Positions 18,281 through 28,299 of a stretch of DNA of 64,000 bases are shown piece after piece; position 1 is the stretch's first letter, and every line of letters starts with the position of its first letter. Where the stretch lies: the NCBI GenBank assembly GCA_030280995.1, contig JASXTE010000017.1:15118498-15182497 (forward strand), in the 5' to 3' direction. The DNA comes from Hemileia vastatrix (lineage: Eukaryota; Basidiomycota; Pucciniomycetes; Pucciniales; Zaghouaniaceae). Below the pieces are notes generated by a model that did not search any database, was not told where the DNA came from, and worked only from the letters and a program-made list of their open reading frames with translations. The translations under genes were made by a program, and so were the position numbers.

Positions 18281-19372
18281 TGTGGTCTTCCAACATTGGC
18301 AGGGGCCTTTGTTGTGTGATTTGGCGCTGTTTGTGCATGTCTTAATTGACATCTGTTAAGGAATTTGGTATTTTTCTGGTTTTATTCTGTGGATAATGGG
18401 TCTATGGGTATGTAGGTACTATCATTGGATAGCCCTGGTTTTTCTCTATATTTTATGTCTTGAAGACATTTTTCATATTCTGAGTTTTAAGGGGTCATTT
18501 CCTCATTTTTCATTTATAAAAGATTGCTGTTTAATTTTGTTTTTCGTGTTTTACGGGCTAACCTTAAGTCTTAGGGTTAAGTGCTTAGTACCATTTGATA
18601 GAGCTAATTTTTCTCTATATTTCATGTCTTAATGTTGTTATAGTGAAATTCCGTGTTTTAAAGGTTTTAGTAGTTGTAGCTAATTTTTCTAAGTAGATTA
18701 GTGGTTTTTATTGGTTTTCTGGCTTCAGGGAGGCCGGGCTGCTTCAGGCAGCATCTCCGACGTCGGGCGGCCCGCCTGCTTCTGTTTTAGGAGGTTGGGG
18801 AGCGCTCCAGGAGGGTTTTTTATGCAATTTGGCAGGTACAGGCGCCAGATTGGTGGGTGCTCATGGGCTCTTAGTTAGTGGTCTGTGTGTAAATAGTGAA
18901 TAAGACAGTTTGGGGAACCTTAATCATCATACAACCATCCGGAGGTGATCTCATTGTTCCTCACTCAGTTTTCACTGTTTTCTGGCCACAATTGGCTGTG
19001 TTTGTTGCAAGTGAGTTCTTCATTTAACTTAACTTTGGCAACTGTTTTCTCTGTTATAGTCTTGCAAGCTATAGCAAGTATTATTGCTGTCTCTGGTGTG
19101 GATTTGCAGCCTACATCAAGTATCTTTGCTGTCTCTGGTGTGGACTTTGTTCTACATTTCAGTTCTTTGGTCTGGTAGTCTATCTGGGGACTACTTTCTT
19201 GGCTCATCAAGCAGTCAAGTGTGTTAAATAGGAGCTTTAGCAAAACAGGAACCAACTTACTTTAGCAAGTAAATCTCACTCTATTTTTCTAAAGGGACAG
19301 GGGATTTTCTCTCTGGTTTTTCTCCAACTCCCTTGGTCAAGGCCTATAGCTAGTACTATAGGATTGTCTACA
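18281..19372 (+). repeat. 3' LTR of young Gypsy element
   Basis: 1092 bp, TG..CA, about eight differences from the 5' LTR. Three of the differences are C-to-T or G-to-A changes at CpG (18735-18780 region), and two of these keep the GCTGC/GCAGC hairpin paired. Followed by the CCGT duplication. Confidence 0.95.
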
Positions 19373-19645
19373 CCGTAAAACACAAAACAAAATTCAACAG
19401 CAATCTTTTAAAATGAAAAGTGAGAAATTATCCCCAAAATACTTAAGCTATGAAAAATGTCCACAAGACATAAAGTATAGAGAAAAACCAGGGCTATCAA
19501 ATGATAGTATCCAGATCCCTGTAATCCCAATATTTTCTGGGAAATTCCCAAAAAATACCTAATTATTTAAACAATGCCATTTAAGGCATACCAAAACAAC
19601 ACCAAACAAACCAACCAAGGGCTCCGCCAATGTTGGAAGACCACA
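19373..19645 (-). repeat. 5' LTR of minus-strand Gypsy element, outer part
   Basis: Reverse-complement match to the first ~270 bp of the Gypsy LTR, ending in GGAAGACCACA at 19645. Together with 5527-6347 it makes one LTR that was split by the young insertion. Confidence 0.92.
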
Positions 19646-19799
19646 ACGTAAAAGGTATAATAACCCAAGTAGTAGCGAAAAAAATTGCGGAAGATAATTG
19701 GGGTATAATGATTTTTATCTGCAATTAGTTTAATTGCTGATTGGTCAACATTGATATCCCCTATTGAATGGATTGCTCATTTAGATAAGGATCTGTTTC

Positions 19800-21122
19800 T
19801 GAATTCGATTCCAATGTCATGTTGTGTAAAATTATACAACAGGTCATTATATCCTTTTCTTCTTCAATATGCCCTAGATGACATGGTTAGGTTAGAATAC
19901 CCCACCTACTTTTCAACACCCCAAAAGCACATTCTATGTCCTTTCTAGCACTTTCTTGAAATTTAGAGCAATATCTGCTTTCCTCATCTTGTGGATGAGA
20001 GATTGTTTTGACTAGGGTTGACCATTGTTGGTAAATACCATCATCAAGGTAGTAACCGTTTTTATAATTTATATTATTTATTTTATAAATTACATCATAT
20101 TGACTACCACTAAAATGTATATCAAACAAGTTGCTGCAATGAAGAACATACATTTCATTTAAAGCACCATGTGAGCCAAAGAAAGCATGCCAAATTTATA
20201 AGTTTTTGCTTGCTAAAGCCTCTAATATCATTGTGGGAGTCTCTTCCTTCCCCTAGAACTAACCGGCCCAGGCTGTGGAGTATTTTTTTCACTCCCAGTG
20301 TATCCCATCAATACTGCCAAGAAATCCTGGAAACCCCCAGTCTTCATATTCCCTCAAAGTCTTGGTTTTCTCCACAGGTTTTGGTTCTTGTAAATACTCA
20401 TTTGTCTTTAACAAAGGTTTTCAATTCCTTTAGTGAAGTGGTTTCAGCTATGTGAACATACACATCAGTTGAATTGGCTGAAATACCATAGGCAAGCTGG
20501 CAAAGTACAATATTTAGATTTTAGTGAGGTGTCAATCCAAGTTTCCTGCAGAAATCCTGCAGTAATGTGGTTAAAAAATTGAATAAAAAGCCTTATAGAT
20601 ATTATTAAAAAATACTTTACTTTTAAATTTTAAAACCTAATATTTATTGTGCATCTGTAGATCCTCAACAATTTTTATAATAGATCTTTGCTAATTCTGA
20701 ATCAGTGCTCAAAAATAATATTAGGGGGTATCAAAGTTAGAAATCTTCAATTTCAAAATACCTCTTTTTTCCACCAAATCAACCATGATCATTTCTTTAA
20801 ATATTCTATATTGAGCCCCTAAAGCACCTTTTAACTGAGAATTAATGACAAGTATGTGGCTTTATCTTTGTGTTGTTAAATACCTTTTAAATAATTACAA
20901 ATTTCTAACTTTGATACCCCCTATTGTTGTAAACAGGGTTTTGCCCCAAGTAGTCTTTCATTAAGCATGCATTACCAGTGTAAGGATCTTGTTCTATCAT
21001 TTATTTGGTCTTGGTGTAGTTGAATTGGATGGTAGATTGTTGTAATAGGTATTTAACAAATAAGTAAGGAGCAGATCTTCTTCTTCCATTTCTAATAAAT
21101 CATCAGGGAAATTTAATGGCAT
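19800..21122 (-). pseudogene. PIF/Harbinger transposase pseudogene
   Basis: On the minus strand, pieces of a DDE_Tnp_4-type transposase can be followed in order. They are an N-terminus (from 21122, DLLEMEEEDLLLTYLL), QDPYTGN.CLMKDYLGQNPVY (to about 20930), FRISKDLL (about 20690), LAYGISANSTDVYVHIAETT (about 20500), GFPGFLGSIDGIHWE (about 20320), ILEALASKNL (about 20220), LDDGIYQQWSTLVKTI (about 20035) and KDIECAFGVLKSRWGIL (about 19900). The conserved blocks around the catalytic aspartates are recognisable. Several stops and frameshifts make it non-functional, and a MITE splits it at 20724-20921. I did not identify its own terminal repeats. Confidence 0.85.
20724..20921. mobile_element. 198-bp MITE, GGGGGTATCAAAGTTAGAAA ends, TA duplication
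   Basis: Terminal inverted repeats begin GGGGGTATCAAAGTTAGAA and end TTCTAACTTTGATACCCCC, flanked by TA on both sides. The whole element is the reverse complement of the copy at 54858-55054, with many scattered changes. It sits inside the Harbinger pseudogene: coding matches resume on both sides. Confidence 0.9.
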
Positions 21123-21725
21123 GGGAAATGCAGCAGTTGAGTGAAGAAAAATAATTATGGTAGAAGGAGGGATAGAAGAAAAAAGTGTTGTGGAATGTGT
21201 GACTATATTGAATAAATTGAGAAACATGAGTAATGAATATTTCATGTAACTCATAAATAGTGAATATTTTGAAAAATGAGTGTGGAATGATATCATAAAT
21301 TTGTGCAACTCAGAAGTAATATGCATGTAAGCAGGAGTTACACGCCCAAATGAGTGTGGATGCTCTAATTAATTTACAATAATTTTTTTCTTTCCCTCAT
21401 AATTTTTTCTTTATTATAATTGTACAGCAACATCATAAATGCTTGGCCTTTTTGGCAAAATTTTTTACTACTTTTTTGCCTGGCTCAACATTATTCCTGC
21501 CTTAAATAGGAGGTTGTAGGCTTCTTTGGGTGACACACTTGACAAAAAAAATTCCATGCCAGTACAAAAAGTGCACAAAAAATGAAAAAAGGGCCAAGAG
21601 TTATTGTTCTTGCTATATAAAGAAGCAGTAGTGCTTGGCAGAGCATTGCAAATCTATTATAGATCTATTATTCATTATGAACATTTCTATTATTCATAAA
21701 ATTGCATAACAAAATATCTATTATA
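20924..21725. other. Harbinger N-terminal remnant, then AT-rich sequence without a gene
   Basis: The left part (to about 21122) is the N-terminus of the Harbinger pseudogene on the minus strand. From there to 21725 I see AT-rich sequence with TATTATTCAT-type runs near 21655-21720 and no coding signal. Confidence 0.5.
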
Positions 21726-23415
21726 CACTACGTGGGAAAGTCATGTTGCAGGCTGTCCTGTGGCAACTGATCGCAAGTCAAAAACTGGCTGCAGGAATCA
21801 AAAAGCACAAATTTTTATTTCTTCTGCAGCTAAACATGTCCTGCGACAATTCAAAGTGTCGCCACATACTCCTTCAATATTTTACCTGCTCATTTTTTTC
21901 ACACATTTGAACTTTGAATTATCCTCAGCAAGGTGCCTTTGAGAAAAAATGTTCAACTTATCACATAACTGAAAATTACTGAGTAAGATTATTACACAGT
22001 AAAAAAATATGAAAACTTGTAAAACAATATCTGTGTGCAAGCAATGCCTTTATATCCTTTTTGTTGCATAATAATCAATTATTTTTCAGTTTCTTTTTAG
22101 ATTTTTCCTTTGTTTGTTCCAAATCACTTGGAGCTGCTCAAGCTAGGAGAGAAATTTTTCAAGATAGTTTTTTTCCTACTAAAGCCACCCAGTATATAAC
22201 ACTAGTAGTAACAGTATTTTTTTCCTTATCTCTCATTATAATTTATCCTCATCTTCCAATTTTTTTGAACTAATTATTTTCACATCTTTCAACTTTTTCA
22301 CCTTTAATTAAAAAATTATCCCTCATATGGCTAATAAGGCTTTTGAAAACCAATTGAAAGCTCGAAACTCATCTTTAGCACCATCAAATTCTGCTAAACC
22401 TCCTTCCAAGAAGAAAAATCAAAAATCTCCTTTGCCTCCACCAAAAAATCCTTCACTCTCCTGCAGGCGTCACCCAGAACAGCTGAAAGCTGACAAAACC
22501 CCTCAGAACTTTAGAAATACAAAGGTATGTGCCCTATTGCTTTTTTTTATTATTACTAACTTTCCTGCCTTTAGGAAGCTGTTTTTCTCCATGTGCAATT
22601 ATTGTGGGGCCTATTTGGATCCAACTCGGTACCCCCTCAAGAATCTAAAGAGATCTCAAAAGAGTTTTATCAACAATTTTCAACAGTTGAAGAGGTTGAG
22701 AAAGCTTTAAAAAGTTCCAACTCACCTGAACTCATTGCGAAAACTGATATAATCACCTTAAGACATGGACGCCAGGGAAATTATAATTTAGGAAGGGGTA
22801 TGGCCAATATTAGTGAATTTCACATCTTCTATCTGCACTCAATGCTTTCCAAGGTTGGAATTTGCATCTGGGGACCAAACCTTGATGAATCCAGGGACTC
22901 ACTATTTAACTCAGCTTGTCGTCTTACAGCTGTTGCCTTTGTATTTAGGTTTTTATCTCTTGCTTCCCTTTTTCCTTCATGCCTCATGCTGGGTGAGATT
23001 GTATGAAATAAAAAAATAAAAAATAAAAAAAGGTGATAGAACCAACCTGGAAACAGCTATGGCGCTTACAACTGATAACTAGGATGAACTTGACAATGAA
23101 TGTGACAGTTTAACTGAGGGAGTGCACAGTTTTTTCCTGCTGTGCATCCTGTTCAGCTAGAAACTCAAAGTACAATGGCTTCTATAAGCATAAAAAAAGT
23201 TGAACAATTAACAGAGTAATAAAAAAAAGACAAAAGGAAAGAATAAAGAAACTATAGCTCAGCGGAAAAGAAAATTTGGCGACATCATTTGGTGTAGCAG
23301 GCCACAAGTCACTGTCTCACTCCATTTTGAGTTTTGAAAGTAGCAAGGCCTGTGCTGAGACATGCCTTAGTCTGGTTGTTGCAGCACAGTTTGCGACACT
23401 GCTTTCCACATAGTG
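21726..23415 (+). mobile_element. CACTA-type DNA element, 1.69 kb, non-autonomous
   Basis: Left end CACTACGTGGGAAAGTCATG and right end (complement) CACTATGTGGAAAGCAGTG are imperfect inverted repeats about 40 bp long. The 3-bp flank ATA is present on both sides (21723-21725, 23416-23418). CACTA tips with a 3-bp duplication define the CMC/EnSpm group. The subterminal GCGACA/TGTCGC recurs near 21845 and 23395, as is usual for these elements. No transposase is present; the interior carries the gene fragment at 22327-23006. Confidence 0.8.
22327..23006 (+). pseudogene. Gene fragment with intron, carried by CACTA element; rust multicopy family-like
   Basis: Exon 1 is 22327-22524 and exon 2 is 22575-23006, joined across a 50-nt GTATGT..TTTAG intron in phase 0, giving 209 aa. 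The N-terminus is lysine/proline-rich and low in complexity. The middle (VQLLWGLFGSNSVPP, TLRHGRQGNYNLGRG, CIWGPNLDESRDSLFNSACR) resembles, from memory, a large family of unknown function in rust fungi; I cannot confirm this without a search. In that family the protein continues after the NSACR segment, whereas here it runs into a hydrophobic tail and a stop at 23004, so the 3' part is probably lost. The reading frame is intact up to that point, so recent capture or recent function is possible. Confidence 0.55.
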
Positions 23416-24231
23416 ATAATAGCTATTCTAGTATCATTCTATTATCCACTATTATGTATGTATGAGGCTACAGTTGGAGCATTTTAAGATACTATCATTA
23501 GGCTACCATTATCGTTCATCATCCTTTTAGTTTGTATTACAGCTAAGTCAGAAAGGCCGCATGCTTTTGTGACTTGGCTGTATTGCTCTGGTAGCTTGTT
23601 AATGTGCAAATGAAAAATTGATGCTAAAAATCAAAAGGTAGCCTAGGAAGTTCCAAAGCTACATACTCAAGATCTAATCACAACTTACTGAAGCTTTTGA
23701 ATAGATATTAAAATGTTATTTTGAAAAGGCTGATTCTTCATAGAGTCAGCTTAGTTATTTAATTCAGAAGCAGCAATAACTACCATTCAATAACCTATAT
23801 TTAAAAATTGAACATGCTATCAGTTACTAACTGATAGCACTTGAATATCCAGGTTGGAGGCATTTGCATTTGCCATCTAGTACTGGGCCAAAGAAGTTCT
23901 CAACTACTATATTTCTTTTCCATAATCACTTTGAAATATAGGACTATTATAGTTAAAAGTATGATTAGAAGCAATTGATGAAGGGGATACATTAACATCA
24001 GATTGTGACATTGTTTAATTCTAATAATTGTTTTACTTGTAATAGTTTATACAGTTGTTGGGACTCAAAATGTTGTAATGCAACTGGAAACTTATGTTTT
24101 CCGCTTTTTTCCATGCAATGTGTCGCTTGGTAATGATTAATGCATCTTTTTGGCATATGAATAATAGAAATGTATACAATAGATAGCTATTATATATTAT
24201 GGATAATAGAATAATAGATAATATAATAACT
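23416..24231. other. AT-rich spacer between CACTA and Copia elements
   Basis: No gene seen. The last 100 bp are rich in ATAATAGA/TCTATTAT runs that continue after the Copia element at 38766, so the Copia element landed in this stretch. Confidence 0.5.
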
Positions 24232-24236
24232 ATTAT

Positions 24237-24353
24237 TGTTAAGTCACTAGGACTATGTACTTAGTTAAGTGTGAAAATGTATATAGTCTGTAGTTGTGGT
24301 GTCCCCTGTTCTCTAGTTCTTTCTGGAGTTCTACAGGCTGACACCGTGCTACA
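24237..24353 (+). repeat. 5' LTR of plus-strand Copia element
   Basis: 117 bp, TGTTA..TACA, similar in its 3' half (GGCTGACACCGTGCTACA) to the 113-bp LTRs at 39032-39144 and 52947-53059, so the elements are related families. Confidence 0.9.
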
Positions 24354-24366
24354 AGTTATGGGCTGT
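24354..24366 (+). promoter_or_regulatory. Copia primer-binding site, half-tRNA type
   Basis: AGTTATGGGCTGT follows the LTR directly. It is complementary to an anticodon loop containing CCCATAAC, as in initiator tRNA-Met with C33. Drosophila copia and yeast Ty5 are known to prime from such half-tRNAs. The minus-strand Copia has the better preserved GGTTATGGGCTG. Confidence 0.7.
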
Positions 24367-24455
24367 ACTCACGGGAACTGAAACGTTAGCCGTAATAAAA
24401 CTCCACTAGCGTTAGTGAAACTAGGAGCGCTAGTAGCCGAAAAAACCCCCAGTGC

Positions 24456-26520
24456 ATGTCTGAAACGGACTCACCAATATCATCTCATGCTGGTAAAAAA
24501 CTTACTCGATCCATCTCCAACCGAGAGCTAAGGAGCATCGGTATTGACCCTCTCAGTCAACGTCTCTCTAAAGCTGTCCACACCTCTTGCACCTCAACCG
24601 CACGCAATTCTTCCCCCACCCCTGCCCCTACCCTCACCACTATACCAGGTACCCCTGTTCCTTCTTCCTCAACCCCCATCGCTTCCTCCTCACACCTTGC
24701 TATCACTTCCTCATCAAGCCTCTCTGGCTACGAGTTGGCTAACAAGGTGACAAACAGAGAGGCATCTCTGTCAATTTCAATTACCGCTGCTACCTCCCAA
24801 CCACCTACCTCTACCCCTAAAAGAACTACCCGGAACTTAGCTACCCCTCCACCTAGCTCTACACCTGTAATATCTACCCCTGTGCCTACCCCAATTGACA
24901 ATATTACTTGCCCAATTGGGGATCTATCCCTCAACTCAAATACAATGGCAAACCCCAATGCATCCATTCCTTGTTCTACTTCTCCTTTACAAAGGAATGT
25001 TCCACCTCACCTTACACAACCCACACAACCAATTAGCATGATTGAGAGACAAAGAACATTAAGTAATGTTATTTTATTTACAAAATCCATCCCAACTCTT
25101 GACATCTCTGGAGGTAATTTTTCTGACTGGCACAGCAATGTCTTAGCCTTAATCAAAAACTTTGTAGGCACAAGGGCATATGCATTGAATGATGGCACTG
25201 GTCCTGATGATTATGAAGACAGAGTAATGCACCTAATTCTTCTACACTCAATTTATCCCGACTTGCGCCATGAGATATCTACAGACTGGAAAGCACGCCC
25301 AACCTATCTTCATATCATCAACAAATTCTCTAGATCTAACCATACCTCCAAAATGACAGCCATTTGTAATTTCATCAATCTACAGCAAACACAGTTCACA
25401 TCCCACAGTGAGTATCTAGAGGCATTCAACAAGTATTTTGAAGCAATTGAACGTCAAGAAATCAATTTTGATCATAAGGTATTCAAAGCACTTATGTCTC
25501 ATGCCTTATTACCTTCATCCCTTTAGGACCTATACGTTGATCTCTGTGTTTCTCTGGACAATTGTGCTGACTCAAATGTGGTCATTTTTGAGGATTTCTG
25601 TCAACTCATGCCATCTTTGACTCAAAAAAGGGTGGATAGAGAATCTTTCTCAACAACTCCTGCTGCTTCTTTGTCCGCTGAAACCATCTTTAGTTTAGCA
25701 GCTCATCCTCAACTCCATACAGACTTCTACAGACCCCCAGATGCTTAAAGACAATGGCACAAATGCAAATCAACAGCTCATTTCTTTACCCACTGTCCCT
25801 ACAACCTTAACTCATCCACATTTTCTGCAAGGCTCTACCTCATGAGAGATCATGCTACAACCCTTGCCTCTGACCCAAATTCAAAAAGCAAACCAATATA
25901 CATCCCTTACAAAAGACCACAATGCAGACAAATTAGAGCAAGAGATGTACAAATTGAAGCAATGAAGTCACTATCTTTGAAGAAAATGTGGAGGCTCTGT
26001 ATGGACATTTGGAACAAATTGATCTGAACAGTGCAGAATGGTCATTTGAAGCGCTCTCCAGGAATGTGGCAATATTGGATTCTGGTGCCACCCATCATGT
26101 TACTGGCAATGTGAGCCTTCTCAGCAATTTCAGACCTCTTAAAAATCAAATCCCTATCAAAGTAGCAACTAACTGTCCTTCCTCATTTATCACTTGCATA
26201 GGGGACCTAAAAGAAAAAGGAGATGGGAAAGTTGTTACTATTACCAATGTTTTTAACTTTCCAGAAGTTAGAGCTACTCTTATTTCTCTCTTTGATTTAG
26301 TGGACAATGGTTTAAGTTTTGATTTATGTTCTGAAGACAAAAATTTAGAGATTTATTTTAAAGATGAACTGATTATGACAGGGTGGTTGGAAAGTACAAG
26401 GAGAAGATGGATTTTAGATGTAATTAGGTCTAGTGACTGCAATCAAAATGTTTCCTCTTATCATTTTCCCTTGAATCCTTCCCTCCTGCGTACTGTTAAA
26501 AAGAATGAAACCATAAATTG
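24456..26520 (+). pseudogene. Copia gag and protease region, broken
   Basis: Starts MSETDSPISSHAG and has a Ser/Thr/Pro-rich N-terminus. A Copia Gag core follows (FSDWHSNVLALIKNFVGTRA, HEISTDWKARPTYLHIINKF). An in-frame TAG stop falls at 25524, in the segment SLPSSL.DLYVDLC. A degraded zinc knuckle lies near 25755-25800, and a frameshift near 25990. The aspartic protease motif ILDSGATHHVTGN is at about 26070-26110. Reading ends where the CACTA-like element is inserted (26528) and resumes at 35945. Confidence 0.88.
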
Positions 26521-27385
26521 ACCCCGTCACCACGGGAAATCTAGGGGTGAATTGCTAGCAATCCCCTCTCTTGAAATTTAGAGTGTCCCTTAAATATGCC
26601 AGGTTTATGAATACTTTATAAACATAAGTAAATTAGAGTTAGATTTACATTTATTCTCAGATTGATTATAGACAGAATATCAACTGATTCCAAATTATGC
26701 ACAAGTTGATCCTCCAGAACTTGATTTTGGTCCTCTAATGAGAACAAATTGAGCACAAATTTATCTAACCTAAGCTTATGCATATATAATAATTCAGGAT
26801 ACTTGCTCTATTAAATTTGATAATAATAAAAAATATTGATGAATTTATATAAAAAAAATTATTATGTAAGATATTAAATTATAAATTTAGGCATCATAGG
26901 AGGGCACATAATAGAACTTAATTATACTATGTGACACCTTAATACTGTATCACGCAGTTTGAAACATTTAAAACAAAATGAGTCATGATGGGCAATGAAA
27001 TTGCTTGGACAGACACTTTCAAAATTAATACTGACCATAATACACAAGTATGAAACCTTGGCATCTATCCAATAAAAGATTTTACTTCTGATAAATGGAT
27101 TTTTCTCAGTTACTACCTGCTAAATGGTGTCCTTCTGAGGTTTGTCTGACCTTCAGGGGGGTAATTTGGCCACATCACACTACTTCTATTTCCATGATTG
27201 ACCAAAACATCATCCTCATTCCCATCTAAAGAGTTGATCTCATCTGACTGTGGCTGATCAAAGGGGTCCACCACAAGTTTAGCCAAAATTTTGGTGAACA
27301 CTTTTTTGATGGATAGTGACTAACTGGTGCTTTCCAAAATTGTCCACCTCAAGTTAGGATAAACTTCAGGAGGATAAATTTATTA

Positions 27386-28140
27386 TGAATACCAAATTAA
27401 CTGAAGAATACTTTTGCCCTAGCTACTCTGCATCATAAAAGTGTCCAACTGAGGTTTAGCCATAATTCAGGTAGACACTTTTGGAAAGGCACAGTCTGAT
27501 GGGTTTAATATCTATATATGGAAATAAGTATCAGTTTTTTATCATCATTGAACTAGAATTAATTCAATATGGCCAAAGTGTCCACCTGAAGTTTGGCCAA
27601 AATACAGGTGGAAATTTTTATGAGGATTAGTTGATGAAATGAAGAAGACTTGCAATTACTTTCCATCATAAATTTTTCAAACTTGAGTTTATCAAAAATT
27701 GTGGTGACACTTTTTCCAGATCCAGTCATATGGGATCAACTCTCTATATGGCAATGAGAATCAATTTTTAGTCAATAATGGCATTAGAAGTAATTTTATA
27801 TGGAAAAACTTTCCACCTGATTTTTGGCCAAAAATAAGTTGGAAATGTTTATGAGGAATACTAGATTAACTAAAGAAGACTTGCACCCTACTACTTTCCA
27901 TCATAAAAGTGTCCACCAGAAGAATTCTCAAACTTTTGGTTGACACCTTTGGCCTGGTCCAGCCATATGGGATCAATTCTGCATATGGAAATGAGGATTT
28001 AATTTGGACAATCATGGTACTAGAAGTAATTTGATATAGATAAAGTGTCCAACTAAATATTGGAAAAAAACCAGTTGAATACTTCATTTAGTTTTTCAAA
28101 AAATCAAATTAAGTAAAATTTTATTCCTGATGATGCCCAT
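27386..28140. repeat. Short-form tandem repeats (~235 bp) upstream of the main array
   Basis: About three diverged units share AGACTTGCACCCTA, CATCATAAAAGTGTCC and ATGGGATCAA with the 608-bp units but lack most of the spacer. Each has imperfect palindromes such as CCACCTGAAG/ATACAGGTGG near 27580-27610. Confidence 0.6.
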
Positions 28141-28299
28141 TTTATCCAACACCTCTTCTGAGCCTTGAAAGTAGGCATTTAGCTTTAATTTTGAATTTCA
28201 TATAAAATCCCTATTATTCAACCTATTTCTTTTTATCCCTTTTTTTCTTTTAGATATCAATTAATTTTATGTAAAACAAATCATTTTCATAATTTTTTA

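Larger units (their letters stand above)
6348..19372 (+). mobile_element. Young 13.0-kb Ty3/Gypsy LTR retrotransposon, probably complete
   Basis: Two 1092-bp LTRs (6348-7439 and 18281-19372) begin TGTGGTC and end TCTACA. They differ at about eight positions by eye, so the insertion is recent. Order: LTR, tRNA primer site, Gag-protease, -1 frameshift signal, Pol, a 4.1-kb structured 3' region, polypurine tract, LTR. The target duplication is CCGT (6344-6347 and 19373-19376). The target was the LTR of an opposite-strand relative: joining the flanks restores that LTR. Integrase follows RNase H, the Ty3/Gypsy order. The element is long for the group because of the 3' region. Confidence 0.95.

Noticed and set aside
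17896..18352. Antisense gene starting at the LTR-internal ATG 18352
   Set aside because: The extra 30 residues are LTR sequence with no motif. The ATG at 18262 just outside the LTR is the simpler start, though this cannot be proven.
24728..24967. Minus-strand frames across Copia gag (also at 43424 and elsewhere)
   Set aside because: Shadows of the real coding strand, without motifs or splice signals, unlike the antisense genes at 15381-18262.
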